Counted from the stretch's first letter, positions 25,986-37,300 are shown. The stretch is DNA of 64,000 nucleotides from Chryseobacterium sp. PMSZPI (GCF_002835665.1 NZ_PIZV01000037.1:1-64000); one strand, 5' to 3'. Made by a program: numbers and translations. The notes: generated by a model not told the origin, from the sequence alone.

Positions 25986-27869
25986 ATGAAGAAAACTATC
26001 CTTTGTGGGATGATGCTATTTTCCCTTTTACTATCAGCACAGCAACAACAGCGGTTGTGTGGGTTTGAAAGAACATTAGAAGAGCAGGACAGAGAGAATC
26101 CTGGAGTAAGGCAGGCTTTTGATAAGATCGTTCGAGAAATTCAGAGCCAAAGGAATGCAAATCCATCATCTGCATATAACAAGATAGTAAATGGAGTGTA
26201 TGAAATTCCGGTTGTTGTGCATGTGATCTATCCAACAGGAGCAGCTGTAGGGAGTACATACAATAAAACAGATGCTCAAATTCAGGCTTGGCTTGACCGT
26301 GCGAATGCTATGTATGCAGGAACATATTCATGGCCTAACCCTCCGGCTGATTTTGGAACATCTGCTGTTTTTCCTATAAAATTGGTTTTGGCGAAAAGAG
26401 ATCCAAATTGTAATGCTACTACAGGTATTGTGAGATATAATGGAGGTGCATTAACAGGCTATGATACTTATGGTGTTAAAAGTGATGATGCTTCAGCTAA
26501 TGGTGTAAGCACAGCACAAATAAAATCAATAGCTCCTCACTGGCCGGAAGCAGCTTATTTTAATATTTATGTTATCAGTATGTTTGACGGAGATACAACA
26601 CCTAATGCAGGATTAATGGGGTGGGCAGCTTTTCCTAACAACTCGGATGCTAATTACGAGTCATTTATGAAATCAGGTGTGGTAACCAATTCTAATGATA
26701 CAACTTTAGCCCATGAATTTGGGCATGCAATGGGGCTGTACCATACTTTCCAAGGAGGAAACTATCAAGCGGCAAGTGGTGCTTCGGGGTATTGTCCGCC
26801 TTCTCCTACGGGAGATTGTACTAAAGACAATGATAAAGTTTGTGATACAGAAGTTTCAGGAGCAGCTTTCTTCCAATCCCCACCACCAACCAATTCTCAG
26901 ATAAACCCTTGTACTAGTGTGAATTACCAGGGAGTACAGTATAATATTATGAATTATACTAATTCAAGTGCTCAGAAGTTTACTAAAGGTCAAGGCGACA
27001 GAATAGGAGATATGTTTATGTTGTTAAGAAGTAGTCTTACCACTTCTGCAGCTGCCACTGCGTTACCATCAACTCCTGTGGGATCTATCGTTCCGGTTGC
27101 TGCAACATGTACCCCATCGGGATTAACTAACCCGGCTTCTGGAGGATATTTAACGGGGCCAATTTCTGTTAAGCTAGGGCAAATCAATAACTCATCTGCA
27201 GGAATGTGGAGTGGAGCACCAAGTTATTATGTAGATTACACTTCTCAGGGGTGCTTAATGAATGTTTATACTCCGTTGGTTGTTAACCAATCTCAAAATG
27301 TTCAGGTGAATATCTTTGGGAATTCACAATCTGTAAGAGTATGGATTGATTATAATAATAATGGTTCATTTGAAGCATCAGAATTAGTGGCTTCCGGAGA
27401 TAATGTAGTCATTGATCCTGCTACTAAAACCGGGACTTTCTCTGCTAGTTTTACACCACCGGCATCAGCGGTTTTAGATACTCCTTTGCGAATGAGAGTT
27501 TTAGCAGATTTTAATAATCCGGCATTAATTTCAGCTTGTGGACAGTTAAATTATGGACAAGTTGAAGATTATTCTGTAAGATTGGTGAACAATTTGGCTA
27601 CAAGTGAAGTTAAAGCGGCGGATTCTGATGATCTTACAATCTATCCTAATCCGGTAGCAACTGGAGATAAAATCTTTATTAAAGCTAAAAATGGTAAAAA
27701 CTTAAAAGTTTCTATTTCCGATATGTCAGGAAGATTGGTGGCCAGCCCTTCTGTAGTTGAAGAAAGAAATGGAATTTTCAAAGTAAATCAACAACTTGAA
27801 AAAGGAGTTTATATGATTCAGGTTTCTAATGGAAAAGATAACAAAACTTCGAAAGTGATCATTAAATAA
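25986..27869 (+). CDS. M43-type secreted metalloprotease with GEVED and T9SS domains (copy 1)
   Basis: This 627-residue protein has a signal peptide (MKKTILCGMMLFSLLLSAQ). A propeptide-like region leads to EIPVVVHVI. The catalytic zinc motif HEFGHAMGLYH is at 243-253, followed by the Met-turn YNIMNYT near 322, which places it in the M43 (pappalysin-like) metzincins. After about residue 365 a GEVED-type domain is seen (VWIDYNNNGSFEASELV, QLNYGQVEDYSVRL). The last 75 residues (IYPNPVATGDKIFIKA..., GVYMIQVSNG..., KVIIK) are a T9SS type A sorting signal. It is an exported, probably surface-released protease. A paralogue lies at 39465-41369. Confidence 0.94.
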   Translation: MKKTILCGMMLFSLLLSAQQQQRLCGFERTLEEQDRENPGVRQAFDKIVREIQSQRNANPSSAYNKIVNGVYEIPVVVHVIYPTGAAVGSTYNKTDAQIQAWLDRANAMYAGTYSWPNPPADFGTSAVFPIKLVLAKRDPNCNATTGIVRYNGGALTGYDTYGVKSDDASANGVSTAQIKSIAPHWPEAAYFNIYVISMFDGDTTPNAGLMGWAAFPNNSDANYESFMKSGVVTNSNDTTLAHEFGHAMGLYHTFQGGNYQAASGASGYCPPSPTGDCTKDNDKVCDTEVSGAAFFQSPPPTNSQINPCTSVNYQGVQYNIMNYTNSSAQKFTKGQGDRIGDMFMLLRSSLTTSAAATALPSTPVGSIVPVAATCTPSGLTNPASGGYLTGPISVKLGQINNSSAGMWSGAPSYYVDYTSQGCLMNVYTPLVVNQSQNVQVNIFGNSQSVRVWIDYNNNGSFEASELVASGDNVVIDPATKTGTFSASFTPPASAVLDTPLRMRVLADFNNPALISACGQLNYGQVEDYSVRLVNNLATSEVKAADSDDLTIYPNPVATGDKIFIKAKNGKNLKVSISDMSGRLVASPSVVEERNGIFKVNQQLEKGVYMIQVSNGKDNKTSKVIIK

Positions 27870-27888
27870 ATTGATTGATAATAATATT

Positions 27889-27921
27889 AAAAATGCCTTC
27901 ATCTTGTATGGAGGCATTTTT
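27889..27921. terminator. Bidirectional terminator
   Basis: AAAAATGCCTTCAT / ATGGAGGCATTTTT stem between the convergent protease and KTSC genes. Confidence 0.85.
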
Positions 27922-27922
27922 C

Positions 27923-28120
27923 TTATCCTCTCTTGCTGTATTTAAAACCAGGTTTGATGACATGGTTTAAGAATTGACCTTTTGATGTTGCCTTTTTAAA
28001 TTTTTCAACAATACTGGAAGGTACTTTAAGGTAGTCATAAATCGCTCCCGACTGATATATAATTGTCAATATTTCAGTTTCCGGAAAATAAATATAATGT
28101 TTAACTACACTTGAAGGCAT
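27923..28120 (-). CDS. KTSC domain protein
   Basis: This small protein is 65 residues long from the ATG at 28120 (MPSSVVKHYIYFPET). The frame extends to a TTG at 28135, but family members begin with MPSS. It contains TIIYQSGAIYDYLKVPSSIVEKFKKATSKGQFLNHVI, the KTSC pattern that includes the final S/T-x-G-x-F-x-N-x-x-I. The family is predicted to bind nucleic acid or act with tRNA synthetase-type proteins, but its role is not established. It is a single gene between two terminators. Confidence 0.85.
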   Translation of the reverse strand: MPSSVVKHYIYFPETEILTIIYQSGAIYDYLKVPSSIVEKFKKATSKGQFLNHVIKPGFKYSKRG

Positions 28121-28154
28121 GTGATATTCAAGCAAAAAACATTCCTTGGAGAAA

Positions 28155-28190
28155 TAAAAAACCTTTCAGAATTACTGAAAGGCTTTAATA
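28155..28190 (-). terminator. Terminator after the DUF4407 gene
   Basis: ACCTTTCAG / CTGAAAGG stem; on the minus strand the 3' arm runs into TTTTTT, just downstream of the stop at 28200. Confidence 0.8.
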
Positions 28191-28199
28191 AGAAGAATA

Positions 28200-29276
28200 T
28201 TATGATTCTTTTTTTAAATTTTCTTTGAAGTCTTCTATCCGGAAGTCGGTCTGAGCATTTCCTTTTTCAATTTTTTCTTTAGAATAAAGCCTGAAATCGT
28301 TTTCTGTTTTTTCCAGAAGATAATCATAAGGACCTACATGGGAAATTAATTTTACTAAGACCGGCGAAATCTCAAGACAAATAAATAATCCCATGATAAA
28401 CGTCGCTGCAAGTCCTATAATGGCAGAGTTTTTCCCCAATTCATCCAAAGCCTGAAGTCTTGCTGCAAAACCATTGAATTTATCTTCAAAAGTTTCAGTA
28501 GACTTTCTTTCAGTTTCCAGATTGGTATATACTTTTGAAATTTCTTTATCCAGATACTCCAATCTTGGAGCGGATTGTTTTTGGAAATTTTCAAGATCTT
28601 TTCTACGTTGTTCCTTTAATTCCTGTTTACGTTTGGCGTTTGGACCAAAACCTTCTTTTCCACTGGTTAATCCGGATTGCTTTCCTAGAATTTCTTTCTC
28701 CAATTCTACGGAAGCTGAGTCATACGATTTTTGATATTGGGCAATTTTTTCTGAGATTTGTTGTTTCTCGGTTTCAAAAGGTCCGCTTTGTTGAAGAATT
28801 CTGCCATTCATTTCACCCTGAAGCTGTTTCTTATTTCTTTGAATAATGGTATTCAGTTGTTTGTTCACTTCCTTCTCAAATATTTTAAGTTCCAGAGGTT
28901 TTGAAATAATAATCCCTAAAAATGTAGCAAGGATCAGACGGGGAATAGACATTAAAATCTGATTCCACCATGTTCCTGTTTTTTTGATGGACGAAACAAT
29001 ATATCGGTCCAGATTAAAGATCATTAATCCCCATAATATTCCAAATCCTACAGCAGCCCAAATATTATCGAATACCGTATACATGGCATAACCCGCAGAA
29101 AGAGTGGCGAAAACTGCGGTGAAAAGTACGATTCCTCCAATTCCTGAAAATTTATTCCATTCGCTTGGAGTTTTTCTTAGAATATGGATGTTCCCGCCTG
29201 AACATACCATAAGAAACTTCTGGAACCAATTTATTTTATGATTCGATTGATTTATAGTTTGTTGGTTTGTTTTCAT
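28200..29276 (-). CDS. DUF4407 membrane protein
   Basis: This 358-residue protein has transmembrane segments near 45-65, 70-90, 107-125 and 285-310. A long charged coiled-coil of about 150 residues (about 135-280, with repeated EKQQISEKIAQYQK and RKQELKEQRRKDLE) lies between the third and fourth. MIFNLDRYIVSSIKK after the second helix is the family hallmark. The function is unknown; the layout suggests a membrane scaffold with a large soluble coiled-coil loop. It is transcribed divergently from the T9SS/RHS operon. Confidence 0.85.
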   Translation of the reverse strand: MKTNQQTINQSNHKINWFQKFLMVCSGGNIHILRKTPSEWNKFSGIGGIVLFTAVFATLSAGYAMYTVFDNIWAAVGFGILWGLMIFNLDRYIVSSIKKTGTWWNQILMSIPRLILATFLGIIISKPLELKIFEKEVNKQLNTIIQRNKKQLQGEMNGRILQQSGPFETEKQQISEKIAQYQKSYDSASVELEKEILGKQSGLTSGKEGFGPNAKRKQELKEQRRKDLENFQKQSAPRLEYLDKEISKVYTNLETERKSTETFEDKFNGFAARLQALDELGKNSAIIGLAATFIMGLFICLEISPVLVKLISHVGPYDYLLEKTENDFRLYSKEKIEKGNAQTDFRIEDFKENLKKES

Positions 29277-29523
29277 AATGAAAATTTATACAAATGTAAT
29301 ACTAAAAATCATACCAATGTAAAGGATGGTATTATGTTTTACCAAGTAATTATAGTGTTTGTATTTAAGTATTTGATTTTTAATTAATTAAATTATCAGT
29401 GGAGATACTGCAAAATACGTCAACTTCTGTCGCTTTGTGCCATTAGTTTTGTGGTATGAAAGTTTATAACTAGTACACTTTATTTTAAGTCACATTAATA
29501 TGATTTGGAATGTTAAAAATTGT

Positions 29524-29531
29524 TAAATTTG
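29524..29531 (+). promoter_or_regulatory. -7 promoter element for the T9SS/RHS operon
   Basis: TAAATTTG, 40 nt before the ATG at 29572. TTTGG at 29504-29508 is a possible -33 element with a shorter spacer (16 nt). Confidence 0.5.
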
Positions 29532-29571
29532 CGAAAAATTAATCTAGTAATAATTTTAAAAACAATAATAG

Positions 29572-31218
29572 ATGAAAAAGCTTTACATGAGTGCACTTAC
29601 GATGTGTACGATCTTGGGTTTGTCTGCTCAAGATGTCGTCTGGCAACGAGACATAAAGTCTTCCTCACAGGATTTTCTAAGCCAGGTTACCACAACAATC
29701 GATCAGCAATATCTTATTACGGGAAGCAGTATTCAAGGCAGTAGGCTTGAAGCTTCAGGCAGTAAGCAAAATAACGGCTATGATTTCCATTTAGTAAAAC
29801 TCAACCAACAGGGAGAGCAGGTTTGGGAAAAATATTTTTCAGGACAGAACCATGATTATTTATCTGCTACGGTGACTACACAAGATGGAGGCTTTCTATT
29901 AGCGGGAACTTCTTATTCAGGAAAAGGATTGGATAAAAAAGAAGATTCCAAAGGAGGATCAGATACCTGGCTGATCCGAATCAACGAATTTGGAGATGAG
30001 TTATGGCAAAAAACTTTAGGCACTTCAGCAGATGAAGAGGCCAGAGCTGTCATTCAAACTATAGATCAGGGATTTATTGTAGCAGGTAATGTACAAAATT
30101 CTTCCAAAGGGTATGGATCTAAAGATGTTTGGGTTGTAAGATTAGACAAAGACGGAAAAGAATTATCCCAATTGATTTTTGGCGGAAAAGGCTTAGACGA
30201 AATTGAGAAGATTATTCCAACAAAAGATGGCGGAGCATTATTAGGAATTTATTCCCGAAGTGGAGCGAGCAATATGAGCAATGAGCAATCAGTAATGAGT
30301 AATACTTCTTCTAACAACTCAAAGTCCATTGCTAATTACTCATTACCCATTGCTTATCATGCAAAAGCCAGTAGCAATTTTGGCGAAGGAGATTATTTAG
30401 TCATAAAGCTGGATAAAAACGGAAAAGTTGAATGGGAAAAAAACTTTGGCGGAAAAGGAGATGATCACATCAGGACTTTAGCCTTGACTTCAAACGGATA
30501 TATCATTGGTGGAGAATCGAGATCTGAAAGATCCGGAAATAAAACGGTAGGTGTAGAAGAGGGTACTGATTTATGGTTGATTGCTCTAAATAACAACGGA
30601 GATGAACAATGGCAAAAGTCTTATAATTTGGGTAACAGGGATATTTTAATGGGAATGAGTGTGATTCAGAGCCAAGATACAAGAACCAAGAATCAAGATG
30701 TTACCACAGGAATTTTATTGGGCGGTTATACACAGGCAGAAGGAAGAGCCCAAACAGATGATGAAACGTTCTGGATGTTGTATCTGGATGGAAATGGCAA
30801 TGAGCAGTGGAGAAAGCACGTGAAAGGTGAATCTCGAAAGAAAGAAGAAAGACTTTCTGATTTGAAATTGAACAGAGATGGGTCAATCGTGCTTGCAGGA
30901 ACCAGCGCAGAAGAACTCGGAAAGGAAAACTGGAAGATTGTAAAGCTTGGGGATAAACAGGTTGATCAACTGATCGAAAAACAAGACATCAAAATCTATC
31001 CAAATCCTGTTTCGGATTATGCTTATGTAGAAATCGGATTCGACTTTAAGGAAGCGGAGATTTTACTATATGATATGTCGGGAAGACAATTACAAGGTTT
31101 AAAAACAAAGAATAAAGTAACTAAAATAAATACCTCTGCTTTGATACAGGGAGCTTATCTGGTGACTATAAAAACGGATACTAATAAAACGGCGAATACT
31201 AAAATTATTAAGAACTAA
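29572..31218 (+). CDS. T9SS type A sorting beta-propeller protein
   Basis: This 548-residue secreted protein (signal to about residue 19, GLSAQDVVW) has about seven propeller-like repeats. Each has a hydrophobic strand (FLLAGTSYSG, FIVAGNVQNS, YIIGGESRS), a loop and a W/Y-x-V/I-K/R-L strand (DTWLIRI, DVWVVRL, DLWLIAL). The last 75 residues (IKIYPNPVSDYAYVEI..., LYDMSGRQL, KIIKN) are a T9SS type A sorting domain. Three loops contain low-complexity inserts encoded by repeat-like DNA, the largest at 30281-30357. It is the first gene of a three-gene operon with 4-nt gaps ending in the RHS protein, so it may help deliver or anchor that protein. Confidence 0.85.
   Translation: MKKLYMSALTMCTILGLSAQDVVWQRDIKSSSQDFLSQVTTTIDQQYLITGSSIQGSRLEASGSKQNNGYDFHLVKLNQQGEQVWEKYFSGQNHDYLSATVTTQDGGFLLAGTSYSGKGLDKKEDSKGGSDTWLIRINEFGDELWQKTLGTSADEEARAVIQTIDQGFIVAGNVQNSSKGYGSKDVWVVRLDKDGKELSQLIFGGKGLDEIEKIIPTKDGGALLGIYSRSGASNMSNEQSVMSNTSSNNSKSIANYSLPIAYHAKASSNFGEGDYLVIKLDKNGKVEWEKNFGGKGDDHIRTLALTSNGYIIGGESRSERSGNKTVGVEEGTDLWLIALNNNGDEQWQKSYNLGNRDILMGMSVIQSQDTRTKNQDVTTGILLGGYTQAEGRAQTDDETFWMLYLDGNGNEQWRKHVKGESRKKEERLSDLKLNRDGSIVLAGTSAEELGKENWKIVKLGDKQVDQLIEKQDIKIYPNPVSDYAYVEIGFDFKEAEILLYDMSGRQLQGLKTKNKVTKINTSALIQGAYLVTIKTDTNKTANTKIIKN
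30281..30357. repeat. Inverted repeat inside a coding region
   Basis: Arms at 30281-30303 (ATGAGCAATCAGTAATGAG...) and 30335-30357 pair over most of their length, with a perfect 12-bp core ATTACTCATTAC. They encode a low-complexity insert of about 25 residues in a propeller loop without breaking the frame. Confidence 0.8.
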
Positions 31219-31222
31219 TATC

Positions 31223-34200
31223 ATGAATACAACTAAAAATTTAATTTTTATTACGGGTGTTCTATTTTTCAATAATCTCTTTTCACAATTTACTCCGGGA
31301 TCAGTAGGGTATGATGCGTTGGCGAATACTAAAAGTCCTCAGGTTTCTGAATTTATTAAATATGGAAACATACCTATGAATTTATATATCGGAGAAGCCC
31401 AGATAGATATTCCTTTGTATAATATTAATACCAGAAACAAGCCTGTAAAAATTTCTCTAGGTTATAATTCTTCGGGATTTATACCCAATAAGAGACCAGA
31501 CATGGTTGGGTTAAATTGGCATTTAAATGTTGGTGGTGTTATTTCTAGAACAATTAATTCTACACCAGATGATCAAATAGGAGCAAGTGCAACAAATGGA
31601 GGAATAGCAGGTCAGCTGCAAAATGGTTTTATTGTAGGAATAACTAAAAAAAGACAATGTTTACCTTTATATTCAAATGATGATTTATTTAACTTTAATC
31701 CTGCTGCGGGAATGTTTAAGTTAGATTTTGATTATTATTTAAAAGGTTGTAATATTCAGGAAGATTACGAAGGTAATCCTGATATTTTTAACTTTAATTT
31801 TGATGGTAAAACAGGAAAATTTTTCATGGCCAATGATGGGGAATTCAAAATTGTTTCAGAGTCAGGAAAAAAAATGCGAATTGATATTTCAAATATGTCA
31901 TTCCAACCCTATACCAACCTATGTAAACCTTTAGCTTCTGAAATAAAGATTACCGATGATGAAGGAAATGTATATTATTTTGGTGGGAGTTCAAGTAATT
32001 TGGAATATAATATCTTTCTAAATGCAAGTGATGTTAATAGTAATTCATCTCAATCGGGAGTTCCAATCATCACATCTTGGTTTTTAACAAAAATTGAATA
32101 TCAGAACGGAGAGGTAATTAATTATAAATATAGGGATGATTCAATTTTGACCAGCGGTTTTTGTAATAATCAAGCAATGGAATGGCATGGTGCACAGACC
32201 AGTCCGGCTATGGTTAATAAAAGAAACTTTATACTTTATAATGAAAGCAATTTACAAGATTTTAAATGTGTAACTGCTCCTGGAGCTGGAAATATAAATT
32301 TAGATTGTATTACTACAGAATCTTCAACTAAAGCATATTCTTTAACGAAAAAAGTTATTTTAGATGAGGTACAAGGAACTGATTTTAAATTTATATTTAA
32401 TTATTCTCAACAACCATATAAATTCTTTAACCGTACTTTTGGATCTTTTTTTAGCTCTACAAAAGATTTGCAATTGGATGCAATCGTATTATATGATCGT
32501 AATTTACAAGAAATAAATCGATTTTCATTTAAATATTCGTTAAAAGGGGGGACTACTGCTACAGGGTCGAATCCTCGACTTTTTTTAGATGAATTGGTTG
32601 AAAAAAATAAGAATCCTTATATTTTTGAATATAATTTGGATAGCAATATTATCCTACCTTCTCCTGTTACTAAACAAATAGACCATTGGGGGTTTTATAA
32701 TGGAAAAATAGGTAATGAACCTTCGAATGTATACTTGTTTCCAGCCACTACCCAGACCCCACAAGGAGATGAGATTATAACCTCGGATATTAGAGATGCA
32801 AATGTTAATTTTTCTATTATAGGATCGCTGAAAAAAATAACTTACCCCACCAAAGGAGCAACTAATTTTGAATATGAAGCCAATCAATATACATCAAGGA
32901 TAGAAAGGTTGAGTAGCAATAATTTCATGCCTAAGGTTATTAATACATCTGGAGTAGCGGGAGGTATAAGAGTATATAGAACATATGATCAGGATGAAAA
33001 TGGTACTGTATTTAATGATAAAACTTTTAATTATGAGAATAGTATATTGCAAAATTGGCCAAGATATGTAATGATACTGGAAAATGGATATCAAAAATAT
33101 GGCTTCTTTAGATCAGTAAGCATAAATTCTGCACTATATGAAAATGGATTAATCAATTATTCTAAAGTAACGGAAAACTTTACTAATAATGGAAAGATTG
33201 TTACAGAATTTACCAACTATGTATCAAACCCTGATATCAATGATTTTAATATAAAAATTATTAGCAATCATCCTTTGGCTGTTAGTAACAATAATGAATT
33301 AATGAAAAATTATATTGGGCTATTTTATAATGATACAAGTGTTGAAAGAGGGAAATTAAAATCAAAAACAATTTTTGATAATTCAAATAATATAAAAAGA
33401 ATAGAAAATTTTATTTATAATCAATCACCTAATAGATTTTCTAATTTTACTACGGTATTACATAATTCAGGAATTTGTTCACAAGCCAATAAATTATATT
33501 ATTATCAAAATGATTTAAGTAAAAAAGAGATCATAGAGTATTTAGATGGAAAACAGTTAAAAACTGAAGCTAATTATTATTATGAAAACGATTCTCATCA
33601 AAACTTAACACGTGAAAATAAGGTGCTTCCGGATGGCAATAAAATAGAAGTAGGATATTCTTATGCTCATGAAAAAGGGAATCAGTTGATGATTAGTAAA
33701 AATATGATTAGTTATCCATTAGAAACGATTACTACTCAAGTAGCTAATGGTGTGACCAAGACATTATCCAGAACAGAAACAATATATCCAACTTCAGTTC
33801 CAACACCACAAACAGGAAATTTAGTATTGCCTACATCTGTATTTTCCTATGACTTACAGAATAACCCTGTAACCGAAGTTACTTATGACCAATACGACTC
33901 CAAAGGAAATCTACAGCAATACACTACAAAAGATGGAATATCTACAGTAATCATCTGGGGCTATAACCAAACTAAACCTATTGCTAAAATAGAAAATGCA
34001 AAATTATCAGATATCAATCCATCTGTAATCAATGCTATTGTAGGTGCTTCTGATACAGATGCTGCAGCAGGAACTAATAACGATGAAACCAATTTATTGA
34101 ATGCTTTCAAAGACTTTAGAAATGCTTTACCTAACTATCAAATTACCACTTATACCTATGATCCATTAATTGGAGTTAGAAGTATTACTCCACCATCAGG

Positions 34201-34303
34201 AATCAGAGAAAGCTACCTTTATGATTCAGCGAACAGGCTTGAAAAAGTGGTTGATGCCAACGGTAAAGTGCTGAAGGAAATGAAGTACAACTATAAAAAC
34301 TAA
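31223..34303 (+). CDS. Large secreted YD-repeat-like protein preceding RHS gene
   Basis: This 1026-residue protein has a signal peptide (ending NNLFSQ). A conserved N-terminal block follows, PMNLYIGEAQIDIPLYNINTR and GLNWHLNVGGVISRTINS, typical of Bacteroidota proteins related to TcdB/RHS N-termini. The C-terminus changes to YD-like repeats: YDQYDSKGNLQQYTTKDG, IIWGYNQTKPIAKIENA, TYTYDPLIGVRSITPPSG and LYDSANRLEKVVDANGKVLKEMKYNY. There is no RHS core and no T9SS tail. It is the second gene of the operon, with 4-nt gaps on both sides. The middle is more AT-rich than its neighbours. Its role, perhaps as a partner or shell for the following RHS protein, is inferred from gene order. Confidence 0.75.
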   Translation: MNTTKNLIFITGVLFFNNLFSQFTPGSVGYDALANTKSPQVSEFIKYGNIPMNLYIGEAQIDIPLYNINTRNKPVKISLGYNSSGFIPNKRPDMVGLNWHLNVGGVISRTINSTPDDQIGASATNGGIAGQLQNGFIVGITKKRQCLPLYSNDDLFNFNPAAGMFKLDFDYYLKGCNIQEDYEGNPDIFNFNFDGKTGKFFMANDGEFKIVSESGKKMRIDISNMSFQPYTNLCKPLASEIKITDDEGNVYYFGGSSSNLEYNIFLNASDVNSNSSQSGVPIITSWFLTKIEYQNGEVINYKYRDDSILTSGFCNNQAMEWHGAQTSPAMVNKRNFILYNESNLQDFKCVTAPGAGNINLDCITTESSTKAYSLTKKVILDEVQGTDFKFIFNYSQQPYKFFNRTFGSFFSSTKDLQLDAIVLYDRNLQEINRFSFKYSLKGGTTATGSNPRLFLDELVEKNKNPYIFEYNLDSNIILPSPVTKQIDHWGFYNGKIGNEPSNVYLFPATTQTPQGDEIITSDIRDANVNFSIIGSLKKITYPTKGATNFEYEANQYTSRIERLSSNNFMPKVINTSGVAGGIRVYRTYDQDENGTVFNDKTFNYENSILQNWPRYVMILENGYQKYGFFRSVSINSALYENGLINYSKVTENFTNNGKIVTEFTNYVSNPDINDFNIKIISNHPLAVSNNNELMKNYIGLFYNDTSVERGKLKSKTIFDNSNNIKRIENFIYNQSPNRFSNFTTVLHNSGICSQANKLYYYQNDLSKKEIIEYLDGKQLKTEANYYYENDSHQNLTRENKVLPDGNKIEVGYSYAHEKGNQLMISKNMISYPLETITTQVANGVTKTLSRTETIYPTSVPTPQTGNLVLPTSVFSYDLQNNPVTEVTYDQYDSKGNLQQYTTKDGISTVIIWGYNQTKPIAKIENAKLSDINPSVINAIVGASDTDAAAGTNNDETNLLNAFKDFRNALPNYQITTYTYDPLIGVRSITPPSGIRESYLYDSANRLEKVVDANGKVLKEMKYNYKN

Positions 34304-34307
34304 CACG

Positions 34308-37300
34308 ATGAAAAAAATTATAATTCCTATAAGTGCTTTGCTTGTTACAAGTACTTTGCAAGCCCAGCTTACCCCACTTCCTAATACGGAAAATTATGTC
34401 CAGACCAAAACCTATCTGGATTATAACGGGACCACACCCGCAAAATCCTCAGAAACCGTTCAATATTTTGACGGACTGGGAAGACCCAAACAAGTGGTCG
34501 GAGTAAAAGCTTCTCCTTCAGGAAAAGATGTGGTCACCCATATCGAATACGATCAGTTTGGAAGACAAACAAAAGATTATCTTCCTATTCCACAATCAGG
34601 GACTCAAAATGGAGCTATCTATACATCACCTCTTGGAAACGCTTCCTCTGTTTATGGAGGAGAAAAGATCTATTCAGAAAAGGTCTTGGAAAATTCACCT
34701 TTGGATAGAATACAGCAACAGATCCAGGTGGGTAATGACTGGACTAATAAATCTGTCAAATTGGATTACGAAGCCAATATATGGGAAGATTACGTAAGAA
34801 AATATGAAACTACTACAACATGGGTTGAAGGGAGAACACAAACTTCTGTTCAACTTCTTCAGTATTTCGGGGCTTCCCAATTATACAAAAATACAGTCAC
34901 TGATGAAGATGGAAATAAAACCATAGAATTTAAAAATGGAAAAGGCCAGCTTCTTTTATCGAGAAAAGTTTTAAATGCTTCAGAAAATGCAGATACTTAT
35001 TATGTGTATAATGAATATGATCAATTAGCATTTGTTATCCCTCCTTTAGCCTCTGCTCAGGTAGTGGTCCAAGATACAGTAGAGAAGTTGTATTATGAAT
35101 ATCGTTATGATGGCAGAGGTCGATTGGTAGAAAAAAAGGTTCCCGGGAAAGGTTGGGAATATATGGTGTATGATAAAGCAGACAGACTCATCATGACTCA
35201 GGATGCCAATATGCGCCCCTCAGGCAGATGGTTGTTTAATAAATATGATAAATTCTCACGTATTGTTTTTACAGGTGTGGCCAACATAGGAGCGCATTTT
35301 GCCAGAGAACAGGTACAAAACAGTCTTTATTATTATGTTGATAACGGAAGCCCGGCTACAGAAGAAAGAACAGTAGCAGGTTTTAGTTTTGGAGGCATAG
35401 CTGTTAATTATACGAACTCAGTTTATCCGGGACAACATCTTGAAAAAATATATACGATTAATTATTATGACACTTATCCACAATACAGCTTCAATCCGGC
35501 TTTCCCTACCAGTATTCAGGGAGAACCTACTTTAACGGAAACTCCGACATCAGATGGCCGAAGCACCAAAGGCTTACCTGTGATGAGCTTGGTGAAGAAT
35601 ATCGAAGATGATAATTGGACAAAGAATTATACCTATTATGACCAAAAAGGAAGAGCTATAGGCACTCATTCTATCAATCACTTGGGAGGGTATACCAAAA
35701 CAGAATCTAAACTTGATTTTGCAGGAATAGCTGGGCAGGTCATTACCCGTCATAAGAGACTGGATACCGATACGGAAAGAGTCATTACAGAAAATTTTGA
35801 GTATGATTCCCAAAACAGATTAAAGAAGCATTGGCATCAGGTAGATAGTAACCCTCAGGAATTACTGGCAGAAAATACATATAATGAGTTGTCTCAACTT
35901 TCCAATAAAAAAGTCGGAAACAATTTACAAAGTATTGATTATGCTTATAATATCAGAGGCTGGATGACTAAGATCAATGATCCTGTGAATCTGAACGGAA
36001 AACTATTTGGGTATGAGATGAAATATATCAATCCTGTTTATATCAATCTCACTTCAGGCAGATTTAATGGAAATATTGCAGAGGTCGACTGGAAAAATTC
36101 TTCAGAAGATGTTTTGAAAAGATATTCTTATGCTTATGACGGTTTGAACAGGTTAAAAGATGCCATTTATACAGAACCCAATTCTACCAATCCGTATAAT
36201 AACAACTTCAACGAAAGTCTGACTTATGATGCTAATGGAAATATCAAAACCTTGAAAAGAAATGCCTATCCGGTATCCGGAACTACAGCAACTCAAGTTG
36301 ATGACCTTGAATATAAATATACCGGCAACCGTTTAGATCAGATAATTGACCATTCAACAAATACCGCAGGTTATGAAGGCGGGAATAATCCAATTGATTA
36401 TGATGTAAATGGGAATATGATTAGTATGAAAGATAAAAGGATAGAGAATATTACTTATAATTATTTGAATTTACCTAACATAATTGCTATGAAGAATGTT
36501 AATCCAATAGGATATGTAAGCACTTCTGAAATAGATTACCTTTACCGAGCGGATGGAATAAAACTTCGTAAAACATATACCCAGGCCCCTCATATGGGGC
36601 TTCCTACAACTCGTATGACAGATTACCTGGATGGATTTCAATATAAATATATAGACGATGGAAGTATGTGCTTTACATGTAGAACTGAATCTGCTTATGA
36701 AGAGCAGGCTTATCGTAAAATCATTGATCCCGGAATTCCTCTTACACCAGCTTGGAAGCTTGATTTTGTATCTACTTCAGAAGGTTTTTACAGTTTTGCA
36801 GAAAATCGTTATATTTACCAGTACAAGGATCATTTAGGAAATATAAGAATAAGCTATACTAAGAATACCGCAGGTGTTCTTCAAATTATAGATAAGAATA
36901 ATTATTACCCATTTGGGTTAAATCATATCGGTGGATCGTTGAATTCTAACTTTGGAAGTTATTATAGCTACAAGTACAACGGCAAGGAGCTACAGGAGAC
37001 TGGGATGTATGATTATGGAGCGAGATTTTATATGCCGGATATTGGAAGATGGGGTGTGGTAGATCCTTTAGCAGAAAAATCAAGAAGATGGTCACCGTAT
37101 AACTATGCCTTTAATAATCCGATTCGTTTTATCGATCCTGACGGGAGGCAAAATGAAGATATTATCAAAGTCAATGCTCAAGGATATGTAACACAAATTG
37201 AAGTGCAAGACCCAAGTATTCCTCATACTGTTGTTGATGAAAACGGTAACCAGTTAAACGTTAATGATTCAAAATTTGATCAAGAGCAATTAGATGCTAT

